A stretch of DNA of 16,487 bases from an uncultured bacterium (GCA_937983075.1 CALKAQ010000161.1:1-16487), one strand, 5' to 3'; shown: positions 6,455 through 13,657, counted from the first letter of the stretch. Notes: generated by a model not told the origin, from the letters alone. Numbers and translations are program-made.

Positions 6455-7336
6455 TCACCCCATGCGCCCCTCGATGTACGCCTGAGTCCGTTCATCCTCG
6501 GGGCGTGTGAATACACGGCTTGTCGGCCCGAACTCGACCAACTCGCCATGCAAGAAGAACGCGCAGCGGTCGGACACCCGGGCCGCTTGCTGCATGTTGT
6601 GCGAAACCAATACGATGGTGAGATGTTTTTTGAGCTCAACCATCAGCTCTTCAATCTTCCCTGCGGAAAACGGATCGAGCGCCGACGTCGGCTCATCCAT
6701 CAAAAGCACCTCGGGACGCACGGCAAGGGCTCTCGCAATGCAAAGACGCTGCTTTTGCCCTCCGCTCAGCTGGTAAGCCGGCTGGTTCAGCCGATCTTTG
6801 ACTTCGTCCCACAAACCGGCCTGCTGCAAACTCTCTTCGGCCCTTTCACGCTGCTGCTTGCGAGAAAGCCCGTGGCCTTTCAGCCCCCACATCACATTGC
6901 CGATGATCGACAACGGAAACGGATTCGGACGCTGAAACACCATCCCCACGCGCCGGCGCAGCAGCATCGGATTGACAGCCGCACCGTAAACGTCGTGTCC
7001 GTCAATGAGCACCCGACCTGTCGCCCGAAACCCGGCTGCGTGGTCATTCATTCGGTTGAGCGTGCGCAAAAACGTCGTCTTGCCGCAACCGGACGGACCG
7101 ATCAATGCGGTGATCGCATTGCGTGGGATCGAGAGGTTGATGTCCTTCAGCACGGCGTGATCGCCGTAGTAAGCGTGCAAGTTTTCGGTGACAACCATCG
7201 CTCGTTCGAATGTTTCCGCGGGGCGAACGGTCATCGGCATCGTACCCGATGAGACCGTTACACGCACTCTCAGCGGACGCTGAAAGCGGGCGGTCGCTGA
7301 CATGCGTTCTTCAACTTCGGCGATCGTTTTGGCCAT
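6455..7336 (-). CDS. pstB: Phosphate ABC transporter ATP-binding protein PstB (first copy)
   Basis: This 293-residue PstB ATPase has Walker A GPSGCGKTT at 80-88, Q-loop Q135 (VFQRPNPFP), signature LSGGQKQR at 190-197, Walker B LLMDEP at 211-216 and H-loop H246 (SHNMQQAARVSD). An N-terminal extension of about 46 residues makes it longer than the usual 250-270. The ATG has GGAG 8 nt upstream in the 13-nt gap after pstA. It is clearly diverged from the second copy (for example TGRVLIDGHDVYG against AGSVFVLGENIYS), so the pair is not a recent duplication. Position corresponds to B. subtilis pstBA. Whether the two form a heterodimer or are used under different conditions cannot be read from the sequence. 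Confidence 0.93.
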   Translation of the reverse strand: MAKTIAEVEERMSATARFQRPLRVRVTVSSGTMPMTVRPAETFERAMVVTENLHAYYGDHAVLKDINLSIPRNAITALIGPSGCGKTTFLRTLNRMNDHAAGFRATGRVLIDGHDVYGAAVNPMLLRRRVGMVFQRPNPFPLSIIGNVMWGLKGHGLSRKQQRERAEESLQQAGLWDEVKDRLNQPAYQLSGGQKQRLCIARALAVRPEVLLMDEPTSALDPFSAGKIEELMVELKKHLTIVLVSHNMQQAARVSDRCAFFLHGELVEFGPTSRVFTRPEDERTQAYIEGRMG

Positions 7337-7349
7337 CCGTCAGTCTCCT

Positions 7350-8222
7350 TTATGAGCGTTCCACATACTTCGAACGGGCTGCGGTACGCGCCACGACGTT
7401 GAGAACAAAAATGATCGCAATGAGCACAAGGGCACCCGACCACGCTTGGGCGTTCCAGTCGTCAAAAGGCGCAATGGCGTACGTATACACTTGCACCGTC
7501 AGCGTGGAGATCGGCTGATCGATGCCGCTGTGCCAAAAGCGGTTGTTCAAGGCGGTGAACAACAGCGGTGCGGTCTCGCCCGAAATGCGGGCGGCAGCGA
7601 GCATAATACCGGTGACGAGTGCATTCCGCGCCGCACGCATGACAATGCCCAGCGTCACCCGCCATTGCGGCTGTCCGAGTGCGAGCCCTGCTTCCCGCAA
7701 GTCATGGGGCGTCGCCGCCAGCGCTTCTTCCGTAGTGCGGCAAACGAATGGAATCAAGATCATCGCCAAGGCAACCGCTCCCGCAATGGCCGAAAACCGC
7801 TGCATAGGCAGTACGACGAGCGTATAAGCGACAATCCCGACGACGATCGATGGAATCCCTTGCATGACGTCAGCGAAAAAGCGCACACTCCGGCCCAGCC
7901 GGCTTTGGCGTCCGTATTCCGCCAAATACACGCCGGCCAACACCCCGATCGGCACTCCGATCAGCACCGCGAGCCCTACCACGATGCCGGTTCCGACGAT
8001 GGAGTTGGCCATGCCGCCGCCCGATGCGCCCACCGGAGCAGGGAGCTTCGTCAGGAAATCCCAATTGATCGCGCCCGCACCTTTGTAAATCAAATAGCCG
8101 AGGATGCTCACCAACGGTATGACGCTGATGGCGACGCAGACCATGGTCAAACCGCTCATCAGGCGATCCGCCAGCTGCCGGCGTTTTCTGCTGCGCGCTG
8201 CGCTGTGATTTGTCTTGCTCAT
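7350..8222 (-). CDS. pstA: Phosphate ABC transporter permease PstA
   Basis: This 290-residue inner-membrane permease forms the phosphate channel together with PstC. A basic N-terminus (RSRKRRQ) precedes TM1 (LTMVCVAISVIPLVSILGYLIY). The BPD-type permease core spans about residues 65-285, with six TM segments. The ATPase-contact EAA-like loop is at EEALAATPHDLREAGLALGQ, and the family motif GIPSIVVGI is present. Its ATG overlaps the pstC stop by 4 nt (ATGA), so translation is coupled, and pstB follows after 13 nt. Confidence 0.94.
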   Translation of the reverse strand: MSKTNHSAARSRKRRQLADRLMSGLTMVCVAISVIPLVSILGYLIYKGAGAINWDFLTKLPAPVGASGGGMANSIVGTGIVVGLAVLIGVPIGVLAGVYLAEYGRQSRLGRSVRFFADVMQGIPSIVVGIVAYTLVVLPMQRFSAIAGAVALAMILIPFVCRTTEEALAATPHDLREAGLALGQPQWRVTLGIVMRAARNALVTGIMLAAARISGETAPLLFTALNNRFWHSGIDQPISTLTVQVYTYAIAPFDDWNAQAWSGALVLIAIIFVLNVVARTAARSKYVERS

Positions 8223-9202
8223 CGGCGTCGCCCCCCGGCATGGCTGATGCGGTTGACGAGCAGCCGCGCTCCGACGTTCAAAAGCAGCGTAATGCCGAAC
8301 AGTAGCAGGCCGAGTTCGATCAACACGCTCAAATAAAGCGAGCTCGACGCTTCGGCAAATTCATTCGCGATCAAGCTGGCAATCGTCTGCGCCGGCATAA
8401 AAAGCGAAGTCGAGATGGTCGGTTGGTTGCCGATGACCATCGTCACCGCCATGGTTTCCCCCAGCGCCCGCCCCAGGCCGAGCACGATGGCGGCGATGAT
8501 CCCCGACTTGTTGTACGGCAAAACGGCGTGGCGGATCATCTCCCAACGCGTCGATGCGAGAGCGAGGCTTGCCTCCCGCTGGTGGTTGGGGACGGCGTGA
8601 AGCGCTTCACGGGTGAGCGATGTCATGATCGGCAAAATCATGATGGCGAGAATGATGCCGGCGGTCAGCATGCCGTAGCCAAACGGCGGGCCTTGAAAGA
8701 GGGGCAAAAAGCCGAACCATGAGGTGAGATGGGGCTGTATGGAACGCACCAGCGGCACGAGCACAAAAATTCCCCACAACCCGTACACCACGCTCGGGAT
8801 GGAGGCCAAAATTTCAATGAGAAACTCAATGATGCGGCGGATGCGGCGCCCCGCAATCTCCGTCAAATAGATGCTGACACCCAAACTGATCGGCACCGCG
8901 ATCAGCAAAGCGAGCAGGGACGAAATCACGGTCCCCCATATCACGGGCAAAGCTCCGAACTCTTCGAACACCGGATCCCAGGTCGTGCCCACAACGAAGC
9001 TCCACCCGAAGTGCCTGACGGCCTCCCACGAGTTGAGCGCCATTTGCACCACGTAAATGGCGGCAAGCGCCAGAACGGAGGCGGCCGCAAGCGCCGTGAT
9101 GCCCCGAAATAACGCGTCGCCGACGTGTTTTCGCCGAATGTCTTGTGGCGACGGCGGCGCTGGGCGAGATCTGCTTTTTTCAGTTGCTGCGTGACTCGTC
9201 AT
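8219..9202 (-). CDS. pstC: Phosphate ABC transporter permease PstC
   Basis: This 327-residue permease partner of PstA has a long basic N-terminal tail (about 35 residues) before TM1 (ALAAASVLALAAIYVVQMAL). The conserved PstC segments are ISLGVSIYLTEIA, the SIPSVVYGLWGIFVL stretch, the coupling loop TREALHAVPNHQREASLALAS and GLGRALGETMAVTMVIGN. GGGAG precedes the ATG by 10 nt. It begins 106 bp after pstS; that gap holds the strong hairpin at 9248-9280, so it may be expressed below pstS. Confidence 0.94.
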   Translation of the reverse strand: MTSHAATEKSRSRPAPPSPQDIRRKHVGDALFRGITALAAASVLALAAIYVVQMALNSWEAVRHFGWSFVVGTTWDPVFEEFGALPVIWGTVISSLLALLIAVPISLGVSIYLTEIAGRRIRRIIEFLIEILASIPSVVYGLWGIFVLVPLVRSIQPHLTSWFGFLPLFQGPPFGYGMLTAGIILAIMILPIMTSLTREALHAVPNHQREASLALASTRWEMIRHAVLPYNKSGIIAAIVLGLGRALGETMAVTMVIGNQPTISTSLFMPAQTIASLIANEFAEASSSLYLSVLIELGLLLFGITLLLNVGARLLVNRISHAGGRRR

Positions 9203-9247
9203 CTGTACCGTTCTCCCATCTATCTAGACGAATCCCCCGCCGCTCTC

Positions 9248-9280
9248 GGGCCCCCGGCCAGGAGTCAGGGCCGGGGACCC
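9248..9280 (-). promoter_or_regulatory. GC-rich stem-loop between pstS and pstC
   Basis: GGGTCCCCGGCC and GGCCGGGGGCCC pair over 12 positions with one G-U, around a 9-nt loop. No T run follows, so read-through is expected. Such a hairpin after the binding-protein gene commonly protects the upstream mRNA end or marks a processing site, letting PstS be made in excess over the permease. Confidence 0.65.
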
Positions 9281-9308
9281 AACCGACGTAGATGCTTGGT
9301 CGACAGCT

Positions 9309-10358
9309 TTAGCGATTCAGCAAAGGCTGTCCGTTGTAGACCAAACCGGCGAGCGTCTCTTCCAAGCTTTTGACCACGGCATCCGGAAGCGGTGCATAGT
9401 TGAGCTCGGGCGCAAAGCGCTGGCCGTCGTGGATCGCCCACCAGAGGAATTCGGCCAAATGCTTGCCCTTTTCATGATCCCAAGCATCCTGATAGACGAG
9501 CAGCCAAGTGAACGTAGCGATGGGGTACGCATCCTTGCCGCTGCCGTTCACGATGGACACCCGGTAGTCCGGCGGCATTTCCACACCGGCCGCCGTCAAG
9601 CTGGCACCTTCCAGCGAGGGCAGCACGAAGTAGCCGTCTTTGTTTTGCAGGGCGGCTTGAGCCAAGTTGTTCTGCTCAGCGTAGGCCTGCTCAACATAAC
9701 CGATGGCACCGGGCGTCTGACGCACCAAGCCGGCTACGCCTTCATTGCCGCGGGCACCGAGGCCGGTCGGCCAATTGAGCGACCGCCCTACGCCCACTCG
9801 CTGCGCCCACTTTTCGGAAACCGCAGACAAGTAGTCGCTGAACGTGTAGGTGGTTCCGCTGGCGTCGGCACGCCGGGCGACGATGATATGCGTATTCGGC
9901 AGGTTGAGATCGGGGTTCAGCGCTTGAATTCGCGGGTCATTCCAGCGGGTGATTTCGCCGAGGAAAATGTCCGCCAACACCTCCGGAGTGAGTTTGAGGC
10001 CCGACTGCGGAACGCCGGGAATGTTGTATACAACGGAAACAGCGCCGATGACCGTCGGAATGTGCACAATGGGCCGCTCCGCTTGAGCGAGCTCTTCGTC
10101 GGTCATGGGCGCATCGCTGGCACCAAAGTCAACCGTGCGGCTGAGCAGCTGGCGGACGCCGCCACCGCTGCCGATCGACTGATAATTGATTTGTACGCCT
10201 GTCTCACGGTAGTATTCGTCAAACCACTTGGAGTAAATCGGGTAGGGGAACGAAGCACCTGCCCCCGTCAGCTGGACGGTTTGAGCTGAAGCGATGGGCA
10301 GCGAAAGTGCGAGGAGCAAAGTGACGAGAAACGCAATTCCCAACGAACGTGATGCCAT
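9309..10358 (-). CDS. pstS: Phosphate-binding protein PstS
   Basis: This 349-residue extracytoplasmic protein captures phosphate and delivers it to PstCA. The signal peptide spans residues 1-25 (MASR, hydrophobic core, IASA then QTVQ), with an Ala-x-Ala type I cleavage site and no lipobox Cys. Phosphate-site motifs follow: TGAGASFPYPIY, SIGSGGG, DFGASDAPM and RADASGTTYTF, matching the E. coli-type PstS pattern. The start is set to the ATG at 10358, which has GGAAGGG 8 nt upstream. A longer frame from 10421 begins within the proposed -10 region of the promoter, so it is unlikely. A phased PHO box lies upstream. Lacking a lipid anchor, it needs another means of retention if the cell has a single membrane. 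Confidence 0.94.
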   Translation of the reverse strand: MASRSLGIAFLVTLLLALSLPIASAQTVQLTGAGASFPYPIYSKWFDEYYRETGVQINYQSIGSGGGVRQLLSRTVDFGASDAPMTDEELAQAERPIVHIPTVIGAVSVVYNIPGVPQSGLKLTPEVLADIFLGEITRWNDPRIQALNPDLNLPNTHIIVARRADASGTTYTFSDYLSAVSEKWAQRVGVGRSLNWPTGLGARGNEGVAGLVRQTPGAIGYVEQAYAEQNNLAQAALQNKDGYFVLPSLEGASLTAAGVEMPPDYRVSIVNGSGKDAYPIATFTWLLVYQDAWDHEKGKHLAEFLWWAIHDGQRFAPELNYAPLPDAVVKSLEETLAGLVYNGQPLLNR

Positions 10359-10375
10359 TTTGAACACCCTTCCGC

Positions 10376-10407
10376 GTTGGACTGATCGGGCTGCAGCCGA
10401 CTCCAGT
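10376..10407 (-). other. Stem-loop in the pstS 5' leader
   Basis: GACTG...CAGTC and TCGGCT...AGCC(C)GA can pair in the leader between the predicted start site and the pstS ribosome site. It could stabilise the mRNA; no known riboswitch class is recognised. Confidence 0.3.
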
Positions 10408-10420
10408 CTAGCTCGGTTCA

Positions 10421-10470
10421 TTATTACTTTGGTTAGACGCGGATTAGGATTTCATTAAGATTGCGTTAGA
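10421..10470 (-). promoter_or_regulatory. pstS promoter with PHO box (four 11-bp-phased repeats)
   Basis: On the minus strand TCTAAC, CTTAAT, CCTAAT and TCTAAC start exactly 11 bp apart (10465-10470, 10454-10459, 10443-10448 and 10432-10437). The next 11-bp step lands on TAATAA (10421-10426), a plausible -10. No -35 is present, as expected for a PhoP-activated promoter. The pattern resembles Gram-positive PHO boxes, whose B. subtilis consensus is TTAACA-like repeats with 5-bp spacers. It lies in the phoR-pstS gap, so pst can be induced apart from phoPR. Confidence 0.75.
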
Positions 10471-10505
10471 AAAAGCGGCGGCTTGTTGGGAGATTGCGTT
10501 GGAGA

Positions 10506-11609
10506 TTACGTTGAAGAAGGCTGAGTCGCAGGCAATTCGACAGTAAAGGACGTGCCTTTCCCGAGCTTGCTGTCGACCGAAACTTTGCCGTTGTGCGCGT
10601 CGACAATGTGTTTGACGATGGACAAGCCTAGTCCGGTGGCGCCGGTTGCGCGGGAACGCGCCTTGTCCACCCGATAAAAGCGCTCAAACACCCGCGGCAG
10701 ATCCGCCGGCGGAATACCGATCCCGGTATCCGCAACGGTGAATGACACTGTTGTGCCGTTGGCCCGACCGCTGACGACGACTTTGCCGCCCGCCGGCGTG
10801 TATTGAATTCCGTTGATGACCAAGTTGTATACGACTTGTTCGATTTGTCCAGGGTCGCATTCCAGCCGCAAGTCAGGCGGCACAAAATTGCTCAAAGATA
10901 CGCCGGCACGTTCCGCCTGATCCCGCAGCTGCGTCAGCACACGCCCGACAACGTTATGTAAGTTGACGCCTTCAAATTGCGGCGCGGCCCGGCCGGATTC
11001 AATGCGAGACAAATTGAGCAGATCTTCAACCAGACGCTGCATGCGCCGCGCTTCGCGGACAATGGCCGTCAAAAACCGCCGGCGCTGCTCTTCATCATCG
11101 GGCGGATCTTCGAGCAGCGTCTCCGCATAGCCGAGAATGGAGGTTAACGGACTGCGCAGTTCGTGCGACACATTGGCGACAAATTCCCGGCGCATACTCT
11201 GCAACCGCTTTTCGAATTCGAGCTCGGCCAGCGACAAGACGACGGCTTCTACGTTTCCGTCGCTTGTGGAAGGCACGACGATCGGAATGATGCGCGCCTC
11301 CATGTCGAGCTGATCCGCACCGATCTTGACGGTAGCCCGTTGAACTTTTCCCGTCTCCAGAGATCGCTCGATCGCACGATCCAATCCGATGCTGTTGATG
11401 AGTTTGGTAATTTCCTGGCCGACAGCGCTGTCTTTCGCCACCCGAGTCAACTGAGCCGCTCGCTGGCTCATCCAGCGGATCTGTTTCTCGGGCCCTAAGA
11501 AAAACAACACATCGTCGCTTAAGTCCACAACGGCCCGCAGCGTGAGTTCAGCCAAAGACGAAGATTGCGTGCCTTCGGCGGACGGTTTGGGAGCAGAACC
11601 GTTAGCCAT
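10506..11609 (-). CDS. phoR: Sensor histidine kinase PhoR, soluble form
   Basis: This 367-residue kinase is the partner of PhoP in the phosphate-starvation response. A PAS-like domain spans about 20-130 (ELTLRAVVDLSDDVLFFLGPEKQIRWMS), HisKA about 138-206 with phosphoacceptor H149 (NVSHELRSPLTSILGYAETLL), and HATPase_c about 215-362 with the N-box around N262/N266, DTGIGIP at 294-300 and GLGLS at 326-330. No transmembrane or extracellular sensor part is visible before the PAS domain, unlike E. coli or B. subtilis PhoR. The start is set to the ATG at 11609: GGAG precedes it, and it overlaps the phoP stop by 8 nt, giving coupled translation. A longer frame upstream is out-of-frame phoP sequence. 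A soluble kinase would have to sense phosphate through a partner such as the Pst complex. Confidence 0.9.
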   Translation of the reverse strand: MANGSAPKPSAEGTQSSSLAELTLRAVVDLSDDVLFFLGPEKQIRWMSQRAAQLTRVAKDSAVGQEITKLINSIGLDRAIERSLETGKVQRATVKIGADQLDMEARIIPIVVPSTSDGNVEAVVLSLAELEFEKRLQSMRREFVANVSHELRSPLTSILGYAETLLEDPPDDEEQRRRFLTAIVREARRMQRLVEDLLNLSRIESGRAAPQFEGVNLHNVVGRVLTQLRDQAERAGVSLSNFVPPDLRLECDPGQIEQVVYNLVINGIQYTPAGGKVVVSGRANGTTVSFTVADTGIGIPPADLPRVFERFYRVDKARSRATGATGLGLSIVKHIVDAHNGKVSVDSKLGKGTSFTVELPATQPSST

Positions 11610-12342
11610 CGCCCTTCTCCTCTCTTTTCCCGCCTCGCCAACGGTATCCCATCCCTCGCACGGTTTCCAGCCACATCGGATTTGCGGCATCATCGCCCAA
11701 TTTCTCGCGCAAATAGCGGACATACACATCGACGACCCGCGGATCGCCGACGAAATCTTGACCCCAAACCCGGTCGAGCAGTTCATCACGGGACCAAACT
11801 TTGTCCGGCCTTTCAACGAACACCTGCAACAGCGCAAATTCGGTCGGAGAAAGCTGAATGGGTTTCGATGCCAGCCGAACCTTCTTGCGCACGAGATCGA
11901 TTTGCAAATCGCCAAAGACGATTTGCTCCGTCGGCGCTTCCGCACTGTCGCCAGTTCGGCGCAAAAGCGCCCGCACTCTGGCGACGAGCTCCCGCGGATT
12001 GAACGGCTTGGTCACGTAGTCATCCGCGCCGATTTCGAGGCCGACAATTTTATCGATATCATCCGCACGTGCCGTGAGCATCAACACCGGTACGTCGCTG
12101 TGTCGGCGAATGCGGCGGCAAACCTCGAAGCCGTCCATGTCGGGAAGCATCAAATCGAGAATGACCAGGTCCGGCTGCCTGTCCTTGGCCAGACGGTATC
12201 CGTCCAACCCCGTATCGGCCAGCAACACTTCGTAGCCGGCACGGCGCAGATGATATTCCACCAGCTCGAGAATGCCCTCTTCGTCGTCGACAACGAGCAC
12301 ATGCTTACGCGGAAAAGGCTTCGCCGCCGTCTGTTCCGTCAA
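11602..12342 (-). CDS. phoP: Phosphate regulon response regulator PhoP (OmpR/PhoB family)
   Basis: This 246-residue two-component regulator has its receiver domain at about 13-128 with the acidic pair D19/D20, phosphoacceptor D63 (LVILDLMLPDMDGF), T90 and K112 (YVTKPF). The winged-helix DNA-binding domain is at about 140-238 (PTEFALLQVF, RVVDVYVRYLREKLGD, VRGMGYRW). It should bind the phased repeats before pstS. The start is a TTG at 12342, with AAAGGAG 9 nt upstream; a nearby ATG at 12361 is in another frame. It lies directly next to phoR and pst, so kinase, regulator and transporter form one block. Confidence 0.92.
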   Translation of the reverse strand: MTEQTAAKPFPRKHVLVVDDEEGILELVEYHLRRAGYEVLLADTGLDGYRLAKDRQPDLVILDLMLPDMDGFEVCRRIRRHSDVPVLMLTARADDIDKIVGLEIGADDYVTKPFNPRELVARVRALLRRTGDSAEAPTEQIVFGDLQIDLVRKKVRLASKPIQLSPTEFALLQVFVERPDKVWSRDELLDRVWGQDFVGDPRVVDVYVRYLREKLGDDAANPMWLETVRGMGYRWRGGKREEKGDG

Positions 12343-12383
12343 CGGTTGCTTCTCCTTTCATGATGTCACCCGCCTCCGCCCCG

Positions 12384-12389
12384 AGTATA
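12384..12389 (-). promoter_or_regulatory. Possible -10 of the phoPR promoter
   Basis: TATACT stands about 42 bp before the phoP start. No clear -35 is seen at 16-18 bp, and there are no 11-bp repeats like those before pstS, so PhoP self-control is not evident here. Confidence 0.4.
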
Positions 12390-12443
12390 CCGCGCTCACA
12401 AATTTTTCACCATCCACAAATCGCAGGACACCGCCAAATATGA

Positions 12444-12470
12444 AGAGGCTGCCGCATTCGGGCAGCCCCT
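12444..12470. terminator. Terminator downstream of the copC-like gene
   Basis: AGGGGCTGCC and GGCAGCCTCT pair over 10 positions with one G-U, around a 7-nt loop. On the minus strand TCATATTT follows, a weak U tract; on the plus strand TTTTCC follows. It separates the copC-like gene from phoPR. Confidence 0.65.
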
Positions 12471-12494
12471 TTTCCTCAGGAACGCACCTCGACG

Positions 12495-13070
12495 TCAGCG
12501 GCGGCCCCGCAGGAACACGACCAATCCGCCGACCACGACACCGATGGCAACCGTCCAGCCCCAGGCAAAGCCGCCGGCGTCCTCTTCGGACTCACTTGTG
12601 GCAGCCTCTTGCTGGGTTGCCGTGCCGGACGTATCGGATGTCTCTGCGGATTCTTGCTGCGGCGCGGCTGCTGGATCGCCGGCCACCGTAAATTTGAATT
12701 GCCCGTTCGTCGTGTGCGTGTCGATGGACAGCACTTGCCATTGCACAGTGTATTCGCCGGGCGGCAATTCGCCGCTCAGAGGCACGGTGATCGTTCGTGT
12801 AATTCCGGTTTGGGCAATGGGCTGAGCGACATTTTGCCCGTTGGGTCCGGTGACCGTTACACGACTGAAGGCCACTTCGATGGGCTCCGTAAACGAAAGC
12901 CGCAGTTCTTTCGGCGGCGTTTGCAGCGTACTTCCCTCAGCCGGAGTTGCGGACTCCAAAAACGCGTGCGACCAGCCGACTCCGGTCAGCAGCAAAACGG
13001 CCAGCGCCGCGCCAACGCAGGCGGTGAGCAGTTGCTGCAGACGACCGATGCTTGACGTTCTGTAAAACAA
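12495..13070 (-). CDS. CopC-domain copper-binding protein with C-terminal membrane anchor
   Basis: This 191-residue protein is predicted to bind copper outside the cytoplasmic membrane. A signal peptide covers about 1-34 (LLTACVGAALAVLLLTGVGWS). The mature part opens HAFLESATPAEGS, the CopC hallmark. The CopC Ig-like domain spans about 35-129, with the Cu(II)-site residues H35, D117 and H119 (SIDTHTTNGQFKFTV). An acidic Ser/Thr/Gln linker of about 40 residues (130-166) leads to a single TM helix (WTVAIGVVVGGLVVFL) and a basic stop-transfer tail. The start is a TTG at 13070 with AGGAGG 8 nt upstream; the longer frame to 13181 crosses the intergenic hairpin. It follows a secreted protein gene and is not fused to CopD. 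Binding is inferred from the family; a role in uptake or in tolerance cannot be told apart. Confidence 0.88.
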   Translation of the reverse strand: MFYRTSSIGRLQQLLTACVGAALAVLLLTGVGWSHAFLESATPAEGSTLQTPPKELRLSFTEPIEVAFSRVTVTGPNGQNVAQPIAQTGITRTITVPLSGELPPGEYTVQWQVLSIDTHTTNGQFKFTVAGDPAAAPQQESAETSDTSGTATQQEAATSESEEDAGGFAWGWTVAIGVVVGGLVVFLRGRR

Positions 13071-13125
13071 AGGTGATCGCCTCCTCAGTTTGCACCCGAT
13101 GCCGCTGAACCCATGACGACGACAA

Positions 13126-13164
13126 GAATGCCTCACCGCGGTGGGAGCCGACGATGAGGCATTC
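13126..13164 (-). terminator. Hairpin between the secreted-protein gene and the copC-like gene
   Basis: GAATGCCTCA and TGAGGCATTC form a perfect 10-bp stem with a 19-nt loop that itself holds an ACCGCGGT palindrome. TTGTCG follows on the minus strand, a poor U tract. It may be a weak terminator or a processing site, so the two genes could be partly co-transcribed. Confidence 0.5.
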
Positions 13165-13204
13165 GCAAACAGCTTTGCCAAACGTTGAGCTATGCCCGAC
13201 TTAT

Positions 13205-13657
13205 TTAGTTGCGGGCCGGAAAAGTGATCGATTCAATCGGATGCACTTCATGGAGTTCGAAGGTTTCGTCAAAAGGTACGCCGTTGATTTCGCCCCATAC
13301 GCGAACCTTGTAAATTCCGGGGACGGTCAAGACAAAATCAGCCGTATACTGACCGGGTTGTCCATAGCGGGCCCGAATGGGCAGCTCCTTTTTTTCTTTG
13401 CCATCCGGCGAAATGATCTCAGCATACAAATTGTTCTCTTGGAACGGCACCCACTCACCGTCCGGCGTGCGGATAAACAGATCGAGGCCGTTCAACGTGT
13501 TCGTGTAAGCCGGCTCTACAGCATAACCCACGGTGACATAATACTCATTGTCGCCGATCAGCCGCGATTCGTGTCCGAGAACGTTGACCCCTACGAGCAC
13601 ACTCATTGCGGCAACGACAGCCAATATAACAATGCGAGAAACCTTGCGTACCTGCAC
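13205..13657 (-). CDS. Secreted or membrane-anchored beta-rich protein of unknown function
   Basis: This 150-residue protein has an N-terminal hydrophobic segment at about 7-27 (SRIVILAVVAAMSVLVGVNVL) after basic residues, with no clear cleavage site. Then come GHE and a beta-rich domain: YYVTVGYAVEPAYTNTLNGLDLFIRTPDGE near 39-68 and QPGQYTADFVLTVPGIYKVRVWGEINGVPF near 100-129. This pattern suggests an Ig-like or YtkA/FixH-like sandwich, and I recall similar uncharacterised proteins beside CopC genes in other bacteria. The start is set to the GTG at 13657, with GGGAGG 9 nt upstream; an ATG 9 nt earlier directly abuts that site. A sigma-A promoter lies at 13721-13749. Position before the CopC gene suggests a shared role in metal handling; that is inference. 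Confidence 0.75.
   Translation of the reverse strand: MQVRKVSRIVILAVVAAMSVLVGVNVLGHESRLIGDNEYYVTVGYAVEPAYTNTLNGLDLFIRTPDGEWVPFQENNLYAEIISPDGKEKKELPIRARYGQPGQYTADFVLTVPGIYKVRVWGEINGVPFDETFELHEVHPIESITFPARN

Noticed and set aside
5915..7252. 445-codon open frame antisense to both pstB genes
   Set aside because: It mirrors the codon pattern of the two real ATPase genes and crosses their boundary. Its product is rich in His, Arg and Pro with no domain. The minus-strand frames carry complete PstB motifs.
7446..8336. 296-codon antisense frame over pstA and the end of pstC
   Set aside because: A shadow of the permease genes; the translation is low-complexity and Arg/His-rich with no recognisable family.
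9429..10289. 286-codon antisense frame over pstS
   Set aside because: A shadow of pstS, which has unmistakable phosphate-binding motifs on the other strand.
10359..10421. Longer pstS start at the ATG of 10421
   Set aside because: That ATG overlaps the proposed -10 region, would add a non-hydrophobic segment before the signal peptide, and has no ribosome site.
11610..11945. Longer phoR start at 11945
   Set aside because: The added residues are out-of-frame phoP sequence, Cys/Arg-rich, with no ribosome site; the ATG at 11609 has one.
11542..12363. 273-codon antisense frame over phoP and phoR
   Set aside because: A shadow caused by GC-skewed third positions; it has no ribosome site or domain.
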